Positions 44,801-53,213 of a DNA stretch of 64,000 nucleotides are shown piece by piece. Each line of letters starts with the position of its first letter. The stretch's first letter is position 1. The DNA comes from Halothiobacillus diazotrophicus (GTDB taxonomy: Bacteria; Pseudomonadota; Gammaproteobacteria; Halothiobacillales; Halothiobacillaceae): assembly GCF_001663815.1 (NCBI RefSeq), contig NZ_CP016027.1, forward strand, positions 372,001-436,000, given 5' to 3'. A program made the position numbers and the translations under genes. The notes beneath the pieces are model-generated. The model worked only from the letters and a program-made list of their open reading frames with translations, did not search any database and was not told the DNA's origin.

Positions 44801-45343
44801 TCTCCGGTGTTCCATATTCAGGTCGAGCGGAGACACGAATATCTGGTTTCGGTTGAGCGCAAGGCTATCCTCGAAATAGTAGCGGCCGCGTTTGTTCTGC
44901 AATTTCGCTGCAGTCACCACTGCGGGCATACCGTCGTTGTCGTTGATCCGTATTCGTTCCTCGCCCGTGGCATCGAGGTAGCGAATCTGGTCATAACGTC
45001 GGGATTTTTTCGCCAGTAGCAGAAAGATTTTTTCGAGATCCGCACGCTGGGCCGGTTGACCATCGCTGAGATAGGACTGCAGGAGTGGCAAGTTGGACAA
45101 TACCTGCAAATCGGTGATGACCGAGGCAAAATCCGACTGGATACTCTGTTTGGCCACCAGAATGCGACTGTGTTCGCGTACTTCGGCCCGCTGCAGGCGG
45201 ATATGCTGGTCGAAACGAATGACCGAATACAGAATCCCGGACAGGATGAGCACGACGGGTACGAAGATCTGCGTAAAACGTACCAGTAATGCCTGGACTT
45301 CAATCCTCTCGTTCGGTTGCGACATTCTGGATACTGACTCCAT
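41801..45343 (-). CDS. Hybrid sensor histidine kinase (Cache, PAS, PAS, HisKA, REC, Hpt)
   Basis: 1180 residues. Membrane helices near 24-44 and 345-365 flank a large periplasmic sensor. Then come two PAS domains (about 395-510 and 525-640), HisKA with FLATMSHEIRTPLTGILGMLE, an HATPase with FGG...-type GGTGLGLSICRRLADLLDG, a REC domain (VLAVDDHPINRDLL, ITDCHMPELDGYAF) and an Hpt domain with DAAHRMKGSSRMVGA. It forms a full phosphorelay in one chain. The next gene downstream is a REC-EAL protein, its likely output. Start could be Met1 or Met7. Confidence 0.93.
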   Translation of the reverse strand: MESVSRMSQPNERIEVQALLVRFTQIFVPVVLILSGILYSVIRFDQHIRLQRAEVREHSRILVAKQSIQSDFASVITDLQVLSNLPLLQSYLSDGQPAQRADLEKIFLLLAKKSRRYDQIRYLDATGEERIRINDNDGMPAVVTAAKLQNKRGRYYFEDSLALNRNQIFVSPLDLNMEHRRIETPYKPMIRFGTPVYDRNGDKKGVVILNYFGDRLLKNFHTTMQGGLPHEGMLLNQEGYWLSGPNPTKEWGFMFGDKSRTFAHEYPDIWPVIRASEQGFLRTDRGLFVYDTVRPLSTLGPIEEARATASQASSPPYQWKIVSFIPDSALYASAFYTHTFSWAILALTFLMLALLTLYIARVTLSRQLARQSIRRLNKELEKRVIAHAAGEERLSVTLNAIGDAVLSTDKEGNVNRLNPVAEKLTGWSQADAYGRPIGEVFNIINQQTRAPAPVPVWNTLNMGSIQGLANDTVLIARDGTERPIADSCAPIRDRQGAIIGAILVFRDVTQEYAAKRALIDSRKRIQEILNAVADGVVTIDQHGAIESFNPAAEQLFGYTEAEVMGQNVKMLMPEPHRSQHDDYLARYLETGEARVVGQRREMEAQRKNGSRFPINLAVNTLQLSDAVHFTGVIRDITETKLHEQQLIAARDDAEKANHLKDSFLATMSHEIRTPLTGILGMLEVLSMTDLEPDQITTLQAAWESARGLLRIVNDILDWSKIQEGKLVLSPQATSIPQLIQEVVNTYSRVASAKNLLLKHEIDPKLSAAHIVDPLRLSQILNNFVSNAIKFTEEGEIVVSAELLELKESGERIRFSVRDTGVGIAEEVQAQLFQHYRQASADTARLYGGTGLGLSICRRLADLLDGQIQLVSAPNEGATFSLILTLPVSAAPADRLPALLPVVEQRKVTPFRENTDNAPQVLAVDDHPINRDLLARQIRLLGLRVVSADNGISALAAWPKDDCALIITDCHMPELDGYAFARAVRKIETEEKRPRLPIIAWTANASSEELERCQASGIDDLLVKPADLTQLKQAIARWLPVSDAENDKKTTPLGEATDESDQERILDSSVLANIVQTDAERVRLLQEFHRHILADATRLADELKTGAQAETSLISVADAAHRMKGSSRMVGAQELAEACQRIEETARANDHTAACAAESDLTAALDRFGRMLAERTRNQGS

Positions 45344-45649
45344 GATATTCCGTGTCGTCCCTAATATTAGACCAACGAAATCCTGACCGTAACTATTTGC
45401 TATTAAATATAAAGAGCGAGTCCAGGTGACCGTTTATAGGCGCTAGGGTGCTCGTCCGGGAGGTGTCGATACACCATTGGCAGGTTTGTCATGATGCCCC
45501 CATGAACAAGGGTCATACTTTGAGTTTTTTCCAGAGTCGGGTTCCGATTCGGAAATCTGTGCGCTCAAACCAGCAGCGCCCATCGATCACTTAGGCTTTG
45601 CGCCTATTGCGCGTATCATGCGCGGATACCCCGGACGGAGGACAGATCC
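45344..45649. other. Intergenic, no gene seen
   Basis: A 306-base spacer between the divergent hybrid kinase gene and the small exported protein gene. AT-rich near the kinase start, where promoters should lie. No ORF with support and no copy of the palindromic repeat. Confidence 0.4.
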
Positions 45650-46006
45650 ATGCTCCTGATGCACCCATCCAAACTGCTTGGCGCCCTGATCCTGACGGCA
45701 GTGCCCCTGGCCAGCCCCGCGGTCCATGCCGACATCATCAACTGGAATCTGCTCTACGGGGATGCGCCGGGCGTTGGGGGGAGCCTCGGCACCATCTTTG
45801 CGCCACCGCTCTATACCATCGTGCCGGCGCAGATCGATGGGGCGGATCATGTCGTCATCAGAAAGCGCCACCGTGTGTACCGTCACGAGGCCCATTGGCT
45901 GATCCACGAGTCTCATCCTCATCGCCACCCGCACGCGCAGAGCGACGACGTGCATCGTGAAATCTACCGGCAGCCACGCGAAGCGCACGAACGCGGCGAA
46001 GATTGA
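45650..46006 (+). CDS. Small exported protein of unknown function
   Basis: 118 residues with a signal peptide (LLGALILTAVPLASPAVHA) and a short mature chain. The chain has YGDAPGVGGSLGTIFAPPLYTIVPAQ and a His-rich tail, including HESHPHRHPHAQSDD. The tail could bind metal; no family is recognised. A clear GGAGGACAGATCC precedes the ATG. Confidence 0.65.
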   Translation: MLLMHPSKLLGALILTAVPLASPAVHADIINWNLLYGDAPGVGGSLGTIFAPPLYTIVPAQIDGADHVVIRKRHRVYRHEAHWLIHESHPHRHPHAQSDDVHREIYRQPREAHERGED

Positions 46007-46222
46007 CCGGCCCAGGTTACCTGCGACAACCCCACACGGCTGGTCCGGCACGCCATCCCCTACGTTGAGTCGGTCGGACCAGGCTCCCGATCCGTCAACC
46101 GGATTAACCAATCGTCATGAACTCGCCACTTATTGGCAATGCCCCACTGGTTATGGTGAGCCTGCATCAACGATCCCGTTGATCGTCATATGGCGCGTTG
46201 CGCCCCATTGGAGGATCTCATC

Positions 46223-46537
46223 ATGAAATCACGTTATGTCCTTGCAGGTCTTGCCGGTATCGGCCTGAGTCTGACGGGTATCGTCGGCGCCCAGGCCTAC
46301 GACGGCGAATCGCTTGCCACAGGGGCCAAGATCGGCATGCCGGAAGCGCGAACCCTGGCGCTCAAGGCCCGACCGGGCACCATCACCGACGAAGAACTGG
46401 AAAAGGAGGGCGGTGGTAGTGGTCTGCGCTATTCGTTCGACATCCAGGGGACCGATCAAGTGGCCTATGAAGTCGGTATCGATGCCCGGTCGGGTACCGT
46501 ACTAGAAAACGATCGGGAAAGCGCCCGTCCCGACTGA
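46223..46537 (+). CDS. PepSY-domain exported protein
   Basis: 104 residues: a signal peptide (YVLAGLAGIGLSLTGIVGAQA) and one PepSY domain, with GMPEARTLALKARPGTITDEELEKE, GLRYSFDIQ and VAYEVGIDARSGTVLEN. PepSY proteins are thought to inhibit proteases or sense envelope stress. ATG at 46223 follows GGAGGATCTCATC; the frame opens at 46190. A terminator follows at 46592. Confidence 0.88.
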   Translation: MKSRYVLAGLAGIGLSLTGIVGAQAYDGESLATGAKIGMPEARTLALKARPGTITDEELEKEGGGSGLRYSFDIQGTDQVAYEVGIDARSGTVLENDRESARPD

Positions 46538-46591
46538 CTCGCAACAGCATAACTCGGCGGCGCGTCCGGAACGCGTTCGCCCTACGTCGAA

Positions 46592-46629
46592 AACCCGAGC
46601 CTCGTCATTTCCACGAGTCTCGGGTTTTT
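46592..46629 (+). terminator. Intrinsic terminator after the PepSY gene
   Basis: CCCGAGCCTCGT and ACGAGTCTCGGG pair with one mismatch around a CATTTCC loop and are followed by five T residues. A-rich bases upstream let it also work on the other strand. Confidence 0.85.
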
Positions 46630-46735
46630 CGTTATCGGTTTTGGGTGTCGGATTCGGAGAGCGGATCGCTTTGGGTGGTCTGTCGACCATGACCAGCCCG
46701 GCGCGACCCTCTTGAGTGAACCTTGGCGATGAACC

Positions 46736-49039
46736 TTAGGCGCGGACTTCGACCGGCGTGCCCTTATAGGCCGGTGTGAGCGAGTTCTTCTCGTGATAGG
46801 ACAAGGGTACGAGGGGATTGAGTTCCGGATAGTATCCGGCGACCGTCCCGTCCGGCAGGTCGTAGGGCGTCACTTTCAGGCCGCCGATCTGCCGTTCTAT
46901 CCCATCGTCGATCTGACTGCGCAGCGTCACGGTCTGTCCTTCCGTCAGTCCCAGTCGATCCATCTCCTTGCGGTTCATCAACACGATTTCCCGGCTGCCT
47001 TCCAAGCCGCGCAGGCGGTCCGAAAACCCGTAGATCGTCGTGTTGAACTGATCGTTGGAGCGCAGGGTGATCAGGGTCATGGCGTTTTGTCCGCTGGGGG
47101 ATTGTCCCAGGGCCGACAGGGTGGTCGGCGGGGTGAACTGGGCCTTTCCGCTTTCCGTCTTCCAGTTCCGGTCGCGGGCCGGATTCCCGCGATAGAAGCC
47201 GCCGGGTTGCATCATCCGCTTGTTGAAATCGCTGAAATCGTCGGGGAAGGTCTCGGCGATCAGGTCGCGGATCAGGTCGTAGTTGGCGACCCACTCGTCC
47301 CAGCGCAGGCGCGGGTTCGGCGGCAGCGTGGCCTTGGCGATGCCGGCGACGATTGCCGTTTCCGAGCGGACTTTGTCGCTGGGCGGTTCGGCCGTGCCGA
47401 GGGAGCCGTAGATATGGCTGAACGTATCCTCCATCGACACGGCCTGCGGGCCGCTTGCCTGACGGTCGATATCGGTGCGGCCGAGACAGGGCAGGATATA
47501 GCTCACCTTGCCCGGTGCCAGATGCGAGCGGTTCGGCTTGGTGGAAATGTGTACCGTTAGATCCAGGTTCGGCCAGGCCGCCTCCAGGCGCTCGCGGTCG
47601 GGCAGGGCACGCAGCAGATTGCCGCCCAGCGACAGCATCGCCTTGACGCTGCCGTCCAGCACGCCCTCACTGGCTTTCACGATATTGAGCCCTTCTTCGC
47701 TGGGCGCGTCGATACCGAACTGCGCCTTCAGCTTCTCGGCCGGCATGTGGGCGGATTTCTCGCCGATGCCGACCGTTCGCTGACCTTGCACGTTGGAGTG
47801 GCCGCGTACCGGCGACATGCCGGCGCCGAGGCGGCCGATGTTGCCGCGCATCAGCAGCAGATTGCAGTACATGCCGAGGTTGAGCCAGCCGTTCACATGT
47901 TGCGTCAGGCCCATGCCGTAGATGCCGATGACGTTCTTGGCCGCGATGTAGATGTCTGCCGCTTCCACGATCAGGGCGCGGCTCAACCCAGACTGCGCCT
48001 CGATTTCCGACCAATCGAACGCGCGGATCAGGGCGGCGGTCTCGGCAAAACCGGTCGTTTCCGACGCAATGAAGTCATGATCCAGAATGGTGCCCGGGGC
48101 AGCATCTTCACGGGCGAGCACATGCTTCATCATGCCGGCCAGCACGGCGATGTCGCCGCCCGGTTTCACCTGATAGTACTTGTTGGAGATCCGGGTGGGG
48201 TGATTCGTGATCATTTGCATGATGTTCTGCGGATCGACGAACTCCAGCAGCCCGCGTTCACGTACGGGATTGAAGGTTACGATCTTGCAGCCCCGTTCGA
48301 CGGCCGCCTTCAACGTATGCAGGAAACGCGGCGAGTTGGTGCCGGTGTTCTGGCCGAAGAAGAAGATGGCGTCGCAGTGGTCGAAGTCCTCCAGCGTGCA
48401 GGTGCCCACCGGCGTGCCGATGAAGGTCTTGAGGTTCACGCTCGTCGTCTCGTGACACATGTTGGAGGACTGCGGCAGATTCTGATGGCCCATGGCACGG
48501 GCGAACAGGGCATACAGATACGACGCCTCCAGCCCCGCATGGCCGCTGGCGTAGAACACGGCCTCCTTCGGGGCGATGCGCTGGAGAATCTGGCCGATCT
48601 CCTGCAGGGCCGTATCCCAGCTGACCGGAACGTAGCGGTCGCGGGCGGCATCGTAGCGCAGCGGCTCGGACAGGCGCCCAGCCCGCTCCAGATCGTGGTC
48701 GTGCCAGGATTTCAGCTCGCTGACGCTGTGTTCCTCGAAGAAGGCGGCGTCGGCTCGTTTTTCATCCAGTTCCCAGAGGGTTGCCTTGGCGCCGTTTTCG
48801 CAGAATTCGAACTTGGCCGGTTTGGCCGGTTTGGCCCAGGCGCAGGAACTGCACATGACCCCGCCGGGTTTGTTGAGATTGGCGAGAATCTTTGCCGCAA
48901 CGGTGGACCCGCCCACGTCGCCGAAAATCCGCGAGATGCCGCGCAATGAACCCCAGCCACCGGCCGGACCCCGGTCGTACGGGGTATTGGGGTCCTGTGC
49001 AATCGGGGAATGCGCGTTCTTGTTTTCCGAAGTCGTCAT
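46736..49039 (-). CDS. FdhF/YdeP-family molybdopterin oxidoreductase
   Basis: 767 residues of the formate dehydrogenase-like molybdoenzyme family. It has a short N-terminal Cys set MCSSCAWAKP, a possible active-site Cys in SSNMCHETT, MGHQNLPQ, GQNTGTNSPRFLHTLKAAVERG, the cofactor segment GMGLTQHVNGWLNLGMYCNLLLMRGNIG and a C-terminal aspartate-decarboxylase-like cofactor domain (FNTTIYGFSDRLRGLEGSREIV). YdeP-type enzymes are linked to acid resistance; the electron acceptor is unknown. No FdhD gene is nearby. Confidence 0.9.
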   Translation of the reverse strand: MTTSENKNAHSPIAQDPNTPYDRGPAGGWGSLRGISRIFGDVGGSTVAAKILANLNKPGGVMCSSCAWAKPAKPAKFEFCENGAKATLWELDEKRADAAFFEEHSVSELKSWHDHDLERAGRLSEPLRYDAARDRYVPVSWDTALQEIGQILQRIAPKEAVFYASGHAGLEASYLYALFARAMGHQNLPQSSNMCHETTSVNLKTFIGTPVGTCTLEDFDHCDAIFFFGQNTGTNSPRFLHTLKAAVERGCKIVTFNPVRERGLLEFVDPQNIMQMITNHPTRISNKYYQVKPGGDIAVLAGMMKHVLAREDAAPGTILDHDFIASETTGFAETAALIRAFDWSEIEAQSGLSRALIVEAADIYIAAKNVIGIYGMGLTQHVNGWLNLGMYCNLLLMRGNIGRLGAGMSPVRGHSNVQGQRTVGIGEKSAHMPAEKLKAQFGIDAPSEEGLNIVKASEGVLDGSVKAMLSLGGNLLRALPDRERLEAAWPNLDLTVHISTKPNRSHLAPGKVSYILPCLGRTDIDRQASGPQAVSMEDTFSHIYGSLGTAEPPSDKVRSETAIVAGIAKATLPPNPRLRWDEWVANYDLIRDLIAETFPDDFSDFNKRMMQPGGFYRGNPARDRNWKTESGKAQFTPPTTLSALGQSPSGQNAMTLITLRSNDQFNTTIYGFSDRLRGLEGSREIVLMNRKEMDRLGLTEGQTVTLRSQIDDGIERQIGGLKVTPYDLPDGTVAGYYPELNPLVPLSYHEKNSLTPAYKGTPVEVRA

Positions 49040-49398
49040 GATGTTCCTCCTCAGGATCTACAGAAACGGCGGCGTGCCAAAGGCCAGGTCGGCAGACACC
49101 CGTTGTCGCGATGAATCCCGATCGGTCCGGGGCGGGGTGGCAGGAAGCGGATCGCCAGTCCGGCAACCGCACCGCTACTCGATGAGGTCACCCCGATTCC
49201 GATCGGTCGGCAAATAATTCGTATAGAGTCGATTCATCGACGTACTCAACAAGGTTAGGCGATAAATCGGGTTTCATCCTGACGACACGGCATATTCCGG
49301 TCGAAGGTGCCGAACGCGATCGATGGCGATCCGGCCCGAGGCGATTGTTGAATCCGTGACGCATACCGCGTGCGAATGCCTTCCCGCGGCACATCCAG
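49040..49398. other. Intergenic, no gene supported
   Basis: A 359-base spacer upstream of the molybdoenzyme gene and downstream of the hydrolase gene. It contains a 29-codon minus-strand ORF (49188-49277, ATG, weak ribosome site) that I do not consider supported. I looked for a molybdenum-cofactor or cobalamin riboswitch and saw none that I could defend. Confidence 0.35.
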
Positions 49399-50118
49399 TC
49401 ACGCCCGGTGCGCCGCGATAAACGTGAGGATCGCCTGCCGGGCTTCCGCCGCAGCCGTCGGCGAGTAGACCAGCCGAGCGGTCGGGTCCGTACCCGCTTC
49501 CGGGTTGTCGAACGCGTGGTGGGTCTGGCCATAGAGCGACAGACGGAAATCATTGCCGGCATCGTCCATTTCCTCGCTCAGGGCGAGTATCACGTTCATG
49601 GGCGACACCATGTCCTGGGTGCCTTGCAGCAGCAGAACCGGCGCCTTGATCCGCGTGGACATGTCCGGGGCGGCAGTCTTGATCAGGCCGGAACAGACGA
49701 TGATGCCTGCCACGTCCGCCCCGGTCCGGCCGTAATCCAGGGCGATCATGCCACCCGCGCTGTAGCCCAGGCAGAAGATAGGTCGATCCGGGCCGAACTG
49801 GCGCCGGACGGCCTCCACGCAGGCGCGCAGCGCCGCTGCGCCCTCATGGCGGTGATCCAATAGCCGTTTGATCATCGGGCCAACCTGAGCCGGATCGCTT
49901 GGGCTGAACCCCTCGCCGTAGAGATCCGCGATCACCACCGCGCAGCCCTGTTCCAGCAACGGGGCCGCATGATCCCGCGCCAGGGTGCTCTGGCCCCGCC
50001 AATCCGGCAGCAGCACGACCAGTGCCGTCGGTGCCCGTGTCTCGTCCCGCATCAGCAGGCCAATGTATTGCGTTTCGCCATCCGTGTACGGCAGCGGCAT
50101 TTCGGAAAACTGAGCCAT
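49399..50118 (-). CDS. Dienelactone hydrolase family protein
   Basis: 239 residues of alpha/beta hydrolase of the DLH group. It starts with LVVLLPDWRGQSTLARDHAAPL and the nucleophile elbow is GYSAGGM, with Ser in place of the Cys of true dienelactone hydrolase. Acid and base are visible in GTQDMVSP and GQTHHAFDNP. It is probably a cytosolic esterase of unknown substrate. GGGAGGAATCCG precedes the ATG. Confidence 0.9.
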   Translation of the reverse strand: MAQFSEMPLPYTDGETQYIGLLMRDETRAPTALVVLLPDWRGQSTLARDHAAPLLEQGCAVVIADLYGEGFSPSDPAQVGPMIKRLLDHRHEGAAALRACVEAVRRQFGPDRPIFCLGYSAGGMIALDYGRTGADVAGIIVCSGLIKTAAPDMSTRIKAPVLLLQGTQDMVSPMNVILALSEEMDDAGNDFRLSLYGQTHHAFDNPEAGTDPTARLVYSPTAAAEARQAILTFIAAHRA

Positions 50119-50469
50119 CGGATTCCTCCCGTTGTTCAGGTGAAGTAGGTCGGGGCGTTTTGCCCGGTCAGGGAAAGTCCGTTGCGGCAGAGGTTACGAT
50201 GCGTGACGCGGCCGGTATATCGCGGATCAGGTGCCCAACCGGTTGCGTGACACGGTACGGGTTGGCTGGATCGCTGCTCAGGGCCGGTCAGGCAATGGGC
50301 CGGTTTGAGGCGTCGTACCCTGTTTTCGCCGATGTTCGTTCAGGCTACGGATACAGTTTGAAACAATTGTGACAGGCAGACGGTACATCCCAATCTCGAT
50401 GGACGGACATAGGCGGCGGTGCGTAGGGCGTTGGTGGTGTGCTCAAGTCGATCGCATCGCCGGCATGGC

Positions 50470-50559
50470 GTAGGTTGGGGTAAGCCCTGGCGCACCCCAA
50501 CTGGGATGGTCCAATGATCCCCGGCTTTGTTTGGCTGCACGGCGTTTAACCCTAGCTAC
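50470..50559. repeat. Palindromic repeat element, degenerate copy
   Basis: Reverse-orientation copy of the 8302-8392 element. The first module, GTAGGTTGGGGTAAGCCC...GGCGCACCCCAAC, is good; the second, GGCTGCACGGCGTTTAACCCTAGCTAC, has decayed. It occupies the spacer 50119-50586 before the thioesterase stop. The rest of that spacer holds nothing I can name. Confidence 0.8.
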
Positions 50560-50586
50560 GGTGCTGGCTTGGGGTGATTTGGGCGA

Positions 50587-51015
50587 TCACCGTTGGGCTG
50601 GGCGTTTCTTTGTCTCAACCTTCGCATCGAACTTTTGTCGGTTGATCACAAAGCGCTCGTGCCGGCCTGTTGAAATGCAATCGACGCCATCGTGTGCCAT
50701 TACCGCGAACACCAACTTTCGCCCCACCACCTCGATCAATTCCACCGTAACGGTGACTTCCAGACCCGGCGGGGTCGCGGCCTCATGACTCACGTCGATA
50801 TGGGTGCCGACCGTCTGTTCTTCCGGCCAGTCCAGGTGCGGGTTGATGGCCTTGATGCACGCCCACTCGAGCAGGCCTACCAGAAATCCAGTGGCGAACA
50901 CTTCGGGCATGGCGGTGAATTCCGCCGATTCCGGATAGAGGGCGGGTACGGTTTTGCTGGTTGGCACCGTGAATCGGTGTTCGTAGGCGATGCCGGGTTT
51001 GAGGGTTTTTTTCAT
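50587..51015 (-). CDS. Thioesterase-family protein (FlK-like hot-dog fold)
   Basis: 142 residues of the hot-dog thioesterase fold, similar to the fluoroacetyl-CoA thioesterase FlK group: VFATGFLVGLLEWACIKAINPHLD, TVGTHIDVSHEAATPPGLEVTV and MAHDGVDCISTGRHERFVI. Members act on acyl-CoA esters; the physiological substrate is unknown here. The C-terminal end, KKRPAQR, comes close to the repeat element. The 51016-51549 spacer upstream holds a repeat array. Confidence 0.88.
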   Translation of the reverse strand: MKKTLKPGIAYEHRFTVPTSKTVPALYPESAEFTAMPEVFATGFLVGLLEWACIKAINPHLDWPEEQTVGTHIDVSHEAATPPGLEVTVTVELIEVVGRKLVFAVMAHDGVDCISTGRHERFVINRQKFDAKVETKKRPAQR

Positions 51016-51257
51016 GGTTTTTTACTTCTCGTTATGCATGAGTTCGCCAATATAACCCGGTTGTCGCGCAGACTCCTGTTGAGAACTGCTGGCACGGATA
51101 GTGGTGAAATATCGGATCTGGCTTGGCATATCGATAAGCGGGTGGGAGAAGGGGAATCTTCGAGGAGTCGAGAATCATCGGCTCCGAGCCTTTTGTGCCG
51201 ATGCGCTCAATCATCTTGATGTGCAGAAGCCGTGGTCTTTATCCCCCCCTGCGTGAC

Positions 51258-51486
51258 GTAGGTTGGGGTAAGCCATGGCGCACCCCAACAGGGCGGGTGA
51301 AATGTTCCGCGGCTGTGTTGGGCTGCACTTGCGTTTAGCCCAACCTACGGGTGAGGGGGAGATTTAACGTTGACCCCGATTATTCAGGCCTCATCGCCCC
51401 GGAGTAGGTTGGGGTAAGCCCGTGGCGCACCCCAACAGGCGGTCGGTCAGGCGTAGGTTGGGGTAAGCCTGTGGCGCACCCCAACA
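51258..51486. repeat. Palindromic repeat array 1
   Basis: A full copy at 51258-51348, then a half copy at 51403 (145 bases later) and another half copy at 51453. Between them is a shared link, GATTTAACGTTGACCCCGAT followed by TATTCAGGCCTCA, that recurs in array 2. The period of about 145 bases and shared link show expansion by tandem duplication. It fills most of the 534-base spacer between the thioesterase and the lipoprotein gene. Confidence 0.85.
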
Positions 51487-51549
51487 GAGATGGTTGATTG
51501 CGCTGTCGCCGTGCTGGGCCGCACAGCGTGTGTTCATGCGTCCGTCCGG

Positions 51550-52254
51550 TTACGGAAACGCCTTGGCCTTGGTCGTGAGCTGTTCACGATACTCGGCCAG
51601 GGCCTTTTTCATCACGGCCACCCAGGCACCATCCGTTGCGGCCATATTGGCATCCTCGGCATGGATGCTGATGGTTTCCGGCTTGTCCTTGGTGGATACA
51701 TCGATATCCGTGGCGATATTCGTGCTCAGGGTCACGGCCCAGAAGCCCGGCCGGAACCACGACCAGAATTTCTTGATGTGGATATCCAGCAGGATCGGAG
51801 CGGTGGTGGAGGAGGGAGCCGTCGCTTCCTTGACCTGGTAGCCGGCTGCTTCGAGCGCCTCGGTGGCGTTGAGGCGGACGACGCTTTCGACGGTCTGGCC
51901 CGGTTCCAGCAGAATATCCCCCATCGCCTTACCGAAGGAATTGCGCTTGCGGCCGATGGCCCGTGCCTTGATGGCGGCCGTGGCCTTGTCCGCCCCTTCG
52001 AATCCCAGGGACGGGGTGCTCGGTTCGCCGGGATCCTCCTCGAAATGCCGTTCGTCGGTGACCGAGCGGATCACCACCACCCGACCGTTCGACGGCGCGG
52101 CCGTGGCCGCCGATGCTGTCGCCATGCCGGCCGCCGACATACCGGGTTGATCGAGACTGATCTCGCTGCGGCTGGTCGCGCAACCGGCCAGAACCAGACA
52201 GGCGACCACGGCGGTCGCACCCGTACCAAACTTGGCAAATGCTTTTATGAACAT
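51550..52254 (-). CDS. Lipoprotein of unknown function
   Basis: 234 residues. The N-terminus is a lipoprotein signal with lipobox LVLAGCATS. The mature chain has VVVIRSVTDERHFEEDPGEP, GQTVESVVRLNATEALEAAGYQ and ILLDIHIKKFWSWFRPGFWAVTLS. The pattern resembles YajG-type lipoproteins or those annotated loosely as flagellar, but there is no clear family call. It is flanked on both sides by repeat arrays. Confidence 0.75.
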   Translation of the reverse strand: MFIKAFAKFGTGATAVVACLVLAGCATSRSEISLDQPGMSAAGMATASAATAAPSNGRVVVIRSVTDERHFEEDPGEPSTPSLGFEGADKATAAIKARAIGRKRNSFGKAMGDILLEPGQTVESVVRLNATEALEAAGYQVKEATAPSSTTAPILLDIHIKKFWSWFRPGFWAVTLSTNIATDIDVSTKDKPETISIHAEDANMAATDGAWVAVMKKALAEYREQLTTKAKAFP

Positions 52255-52451
52255 CGCGTTATCCTTCCCTGGTTGTTATTGATCGATGGTTTTTCTGATT
52301 GTTGTGCCCTGGCACTATGCCACAGAAAAATTGGGGTTAGAAAGGGCGGATGCGTCGTTAGCGGGCAGGACCATGGCGGTGTGCTGGATCAGCCTTTCAG
52401 TGTTGGGCGGGATGTGAAAGCCAAGGCTCAGGCCTCAAAAGCCTGAAACTA

Positions 52452-52770
52452 TTTGGTGTAAGCCAGCGGCGCACCCCAACAGGGAGGGTGAAATGTTCCG
52501 CAGCGATGTTGGGCTGCACTGCGTTTAGCCCAACCTACGGGAGGGGGAAATTTAACGCTGCCCCCGATTATTCAGGCCTCAACGCCCGGTGTAGGTTGGG
52601 GTAAGCCCGTGGCGCACCCCAACAGGGCGGGTTGAATGTTCCGCAGCTGTGTTGGGCTGCACTGCGTTTAGCCCAATCTACGGGAGAGGGGGAGATTTAA
52701 TGCTGACCCCGATTATTCAGGTCTCAACGCCCCGGAGTAGGTTGGGGTAAGCCCGTGGCGCACCCCAACA
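52452..52770. repeat. Palindromic repeat array 2
   Basis: Full copies at 52452-52538 (first end decayed) and 52591-52681, and a half copy at 52737-52770, spaced by 139 and 146 bases. The same link as in array 1 joins the copies (CCCCGATTATTCAGG). It lies in the 582-base spacer 52255-52836. Together with array 1 it encloses the lipoprotein gene. Confidence 0.85.
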
Positions 52771-52836
52771 GGCGGTCGCTCAGCAGAGGAAGTTGGCTGG
52801 GCAGGATACCTGGCCCGCTTCCGGTGTTCAGCCGCT

Positions 52837-53136
52837 TCAGCAGTTATAGCGACAGACGTTCATGCTCAAATAGAGCGCATACGCCTCGCCACTGCGCAAC
52901 CAGTGCTGCACATGCGTTTCCAGCGCTTCCCCGGTCAACGGATCGTCCAGTTCGCAAAACGCTCCATACCGATGGCGCGGGCTGGATGCCGACTCGGCCA
53001 CCACCGTGTCCTCTTCGACAAACAAGGTAAATGGCGGAACGCTGCCGTAGGGTGCAGCAAATGCGGCAATACCGTGCTGGGCAAACAACTGCTCAACCTG
53101 TTGATTAAACTCGGATTCGGATAAAGCTTGTGACAT
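52837..53136 (-). CDS. Small protein of unknown function
   Basis: 99 residues: a helical start (QALSESEFNQQVEQLFAQHG), then FAAPYGSVPPFTLFVEEDTVV and a C-terminal HVQHWLRSGEAYALYLSMNVCRYNC with two Cys near the end. No signal peptide or known motif. It lies next to the HINT-domain ORF and could be an immunity-type partner, but this is only a suggestion from position. Confidence 0.5.
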   Translation of the reverse strand: MSQALSESEFNQQVEQLFAQHGIAAFAAPYGSVPPFTLFVEEDTVVAESASSPRHRYGAFCELDDPLTGEALETHVQHWLRSGEAYALYLSMNVCRYNC

Positions 53137-53213
53137 GGCAAAGCGTAAAATCGGTTATTCAGTGGGAGATGCGGGCAGGGATGATTTTACTCTGATCCTA
53201 ATTATCATGTCCT

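Noticed and set aside
49040-49200. Riboswitch-like GC-rich stretch before the molybdoenzyme gene
   Set aside because: No conserved core of the molybdenum-cofactor or cobalamin class could be found by eye.
49188-49277. A 29-codon ORF upstream of the molybdoenzyme gene
   Set aside because: Weak ribosome site, no homologue known to me and no composition signal.
51258-52770. CRISPR array
   Set aside because: The repeats are palindromic, about 90 bp, irregularly spaced and linked by conserved rather than unique sequence; no cas genes are present.
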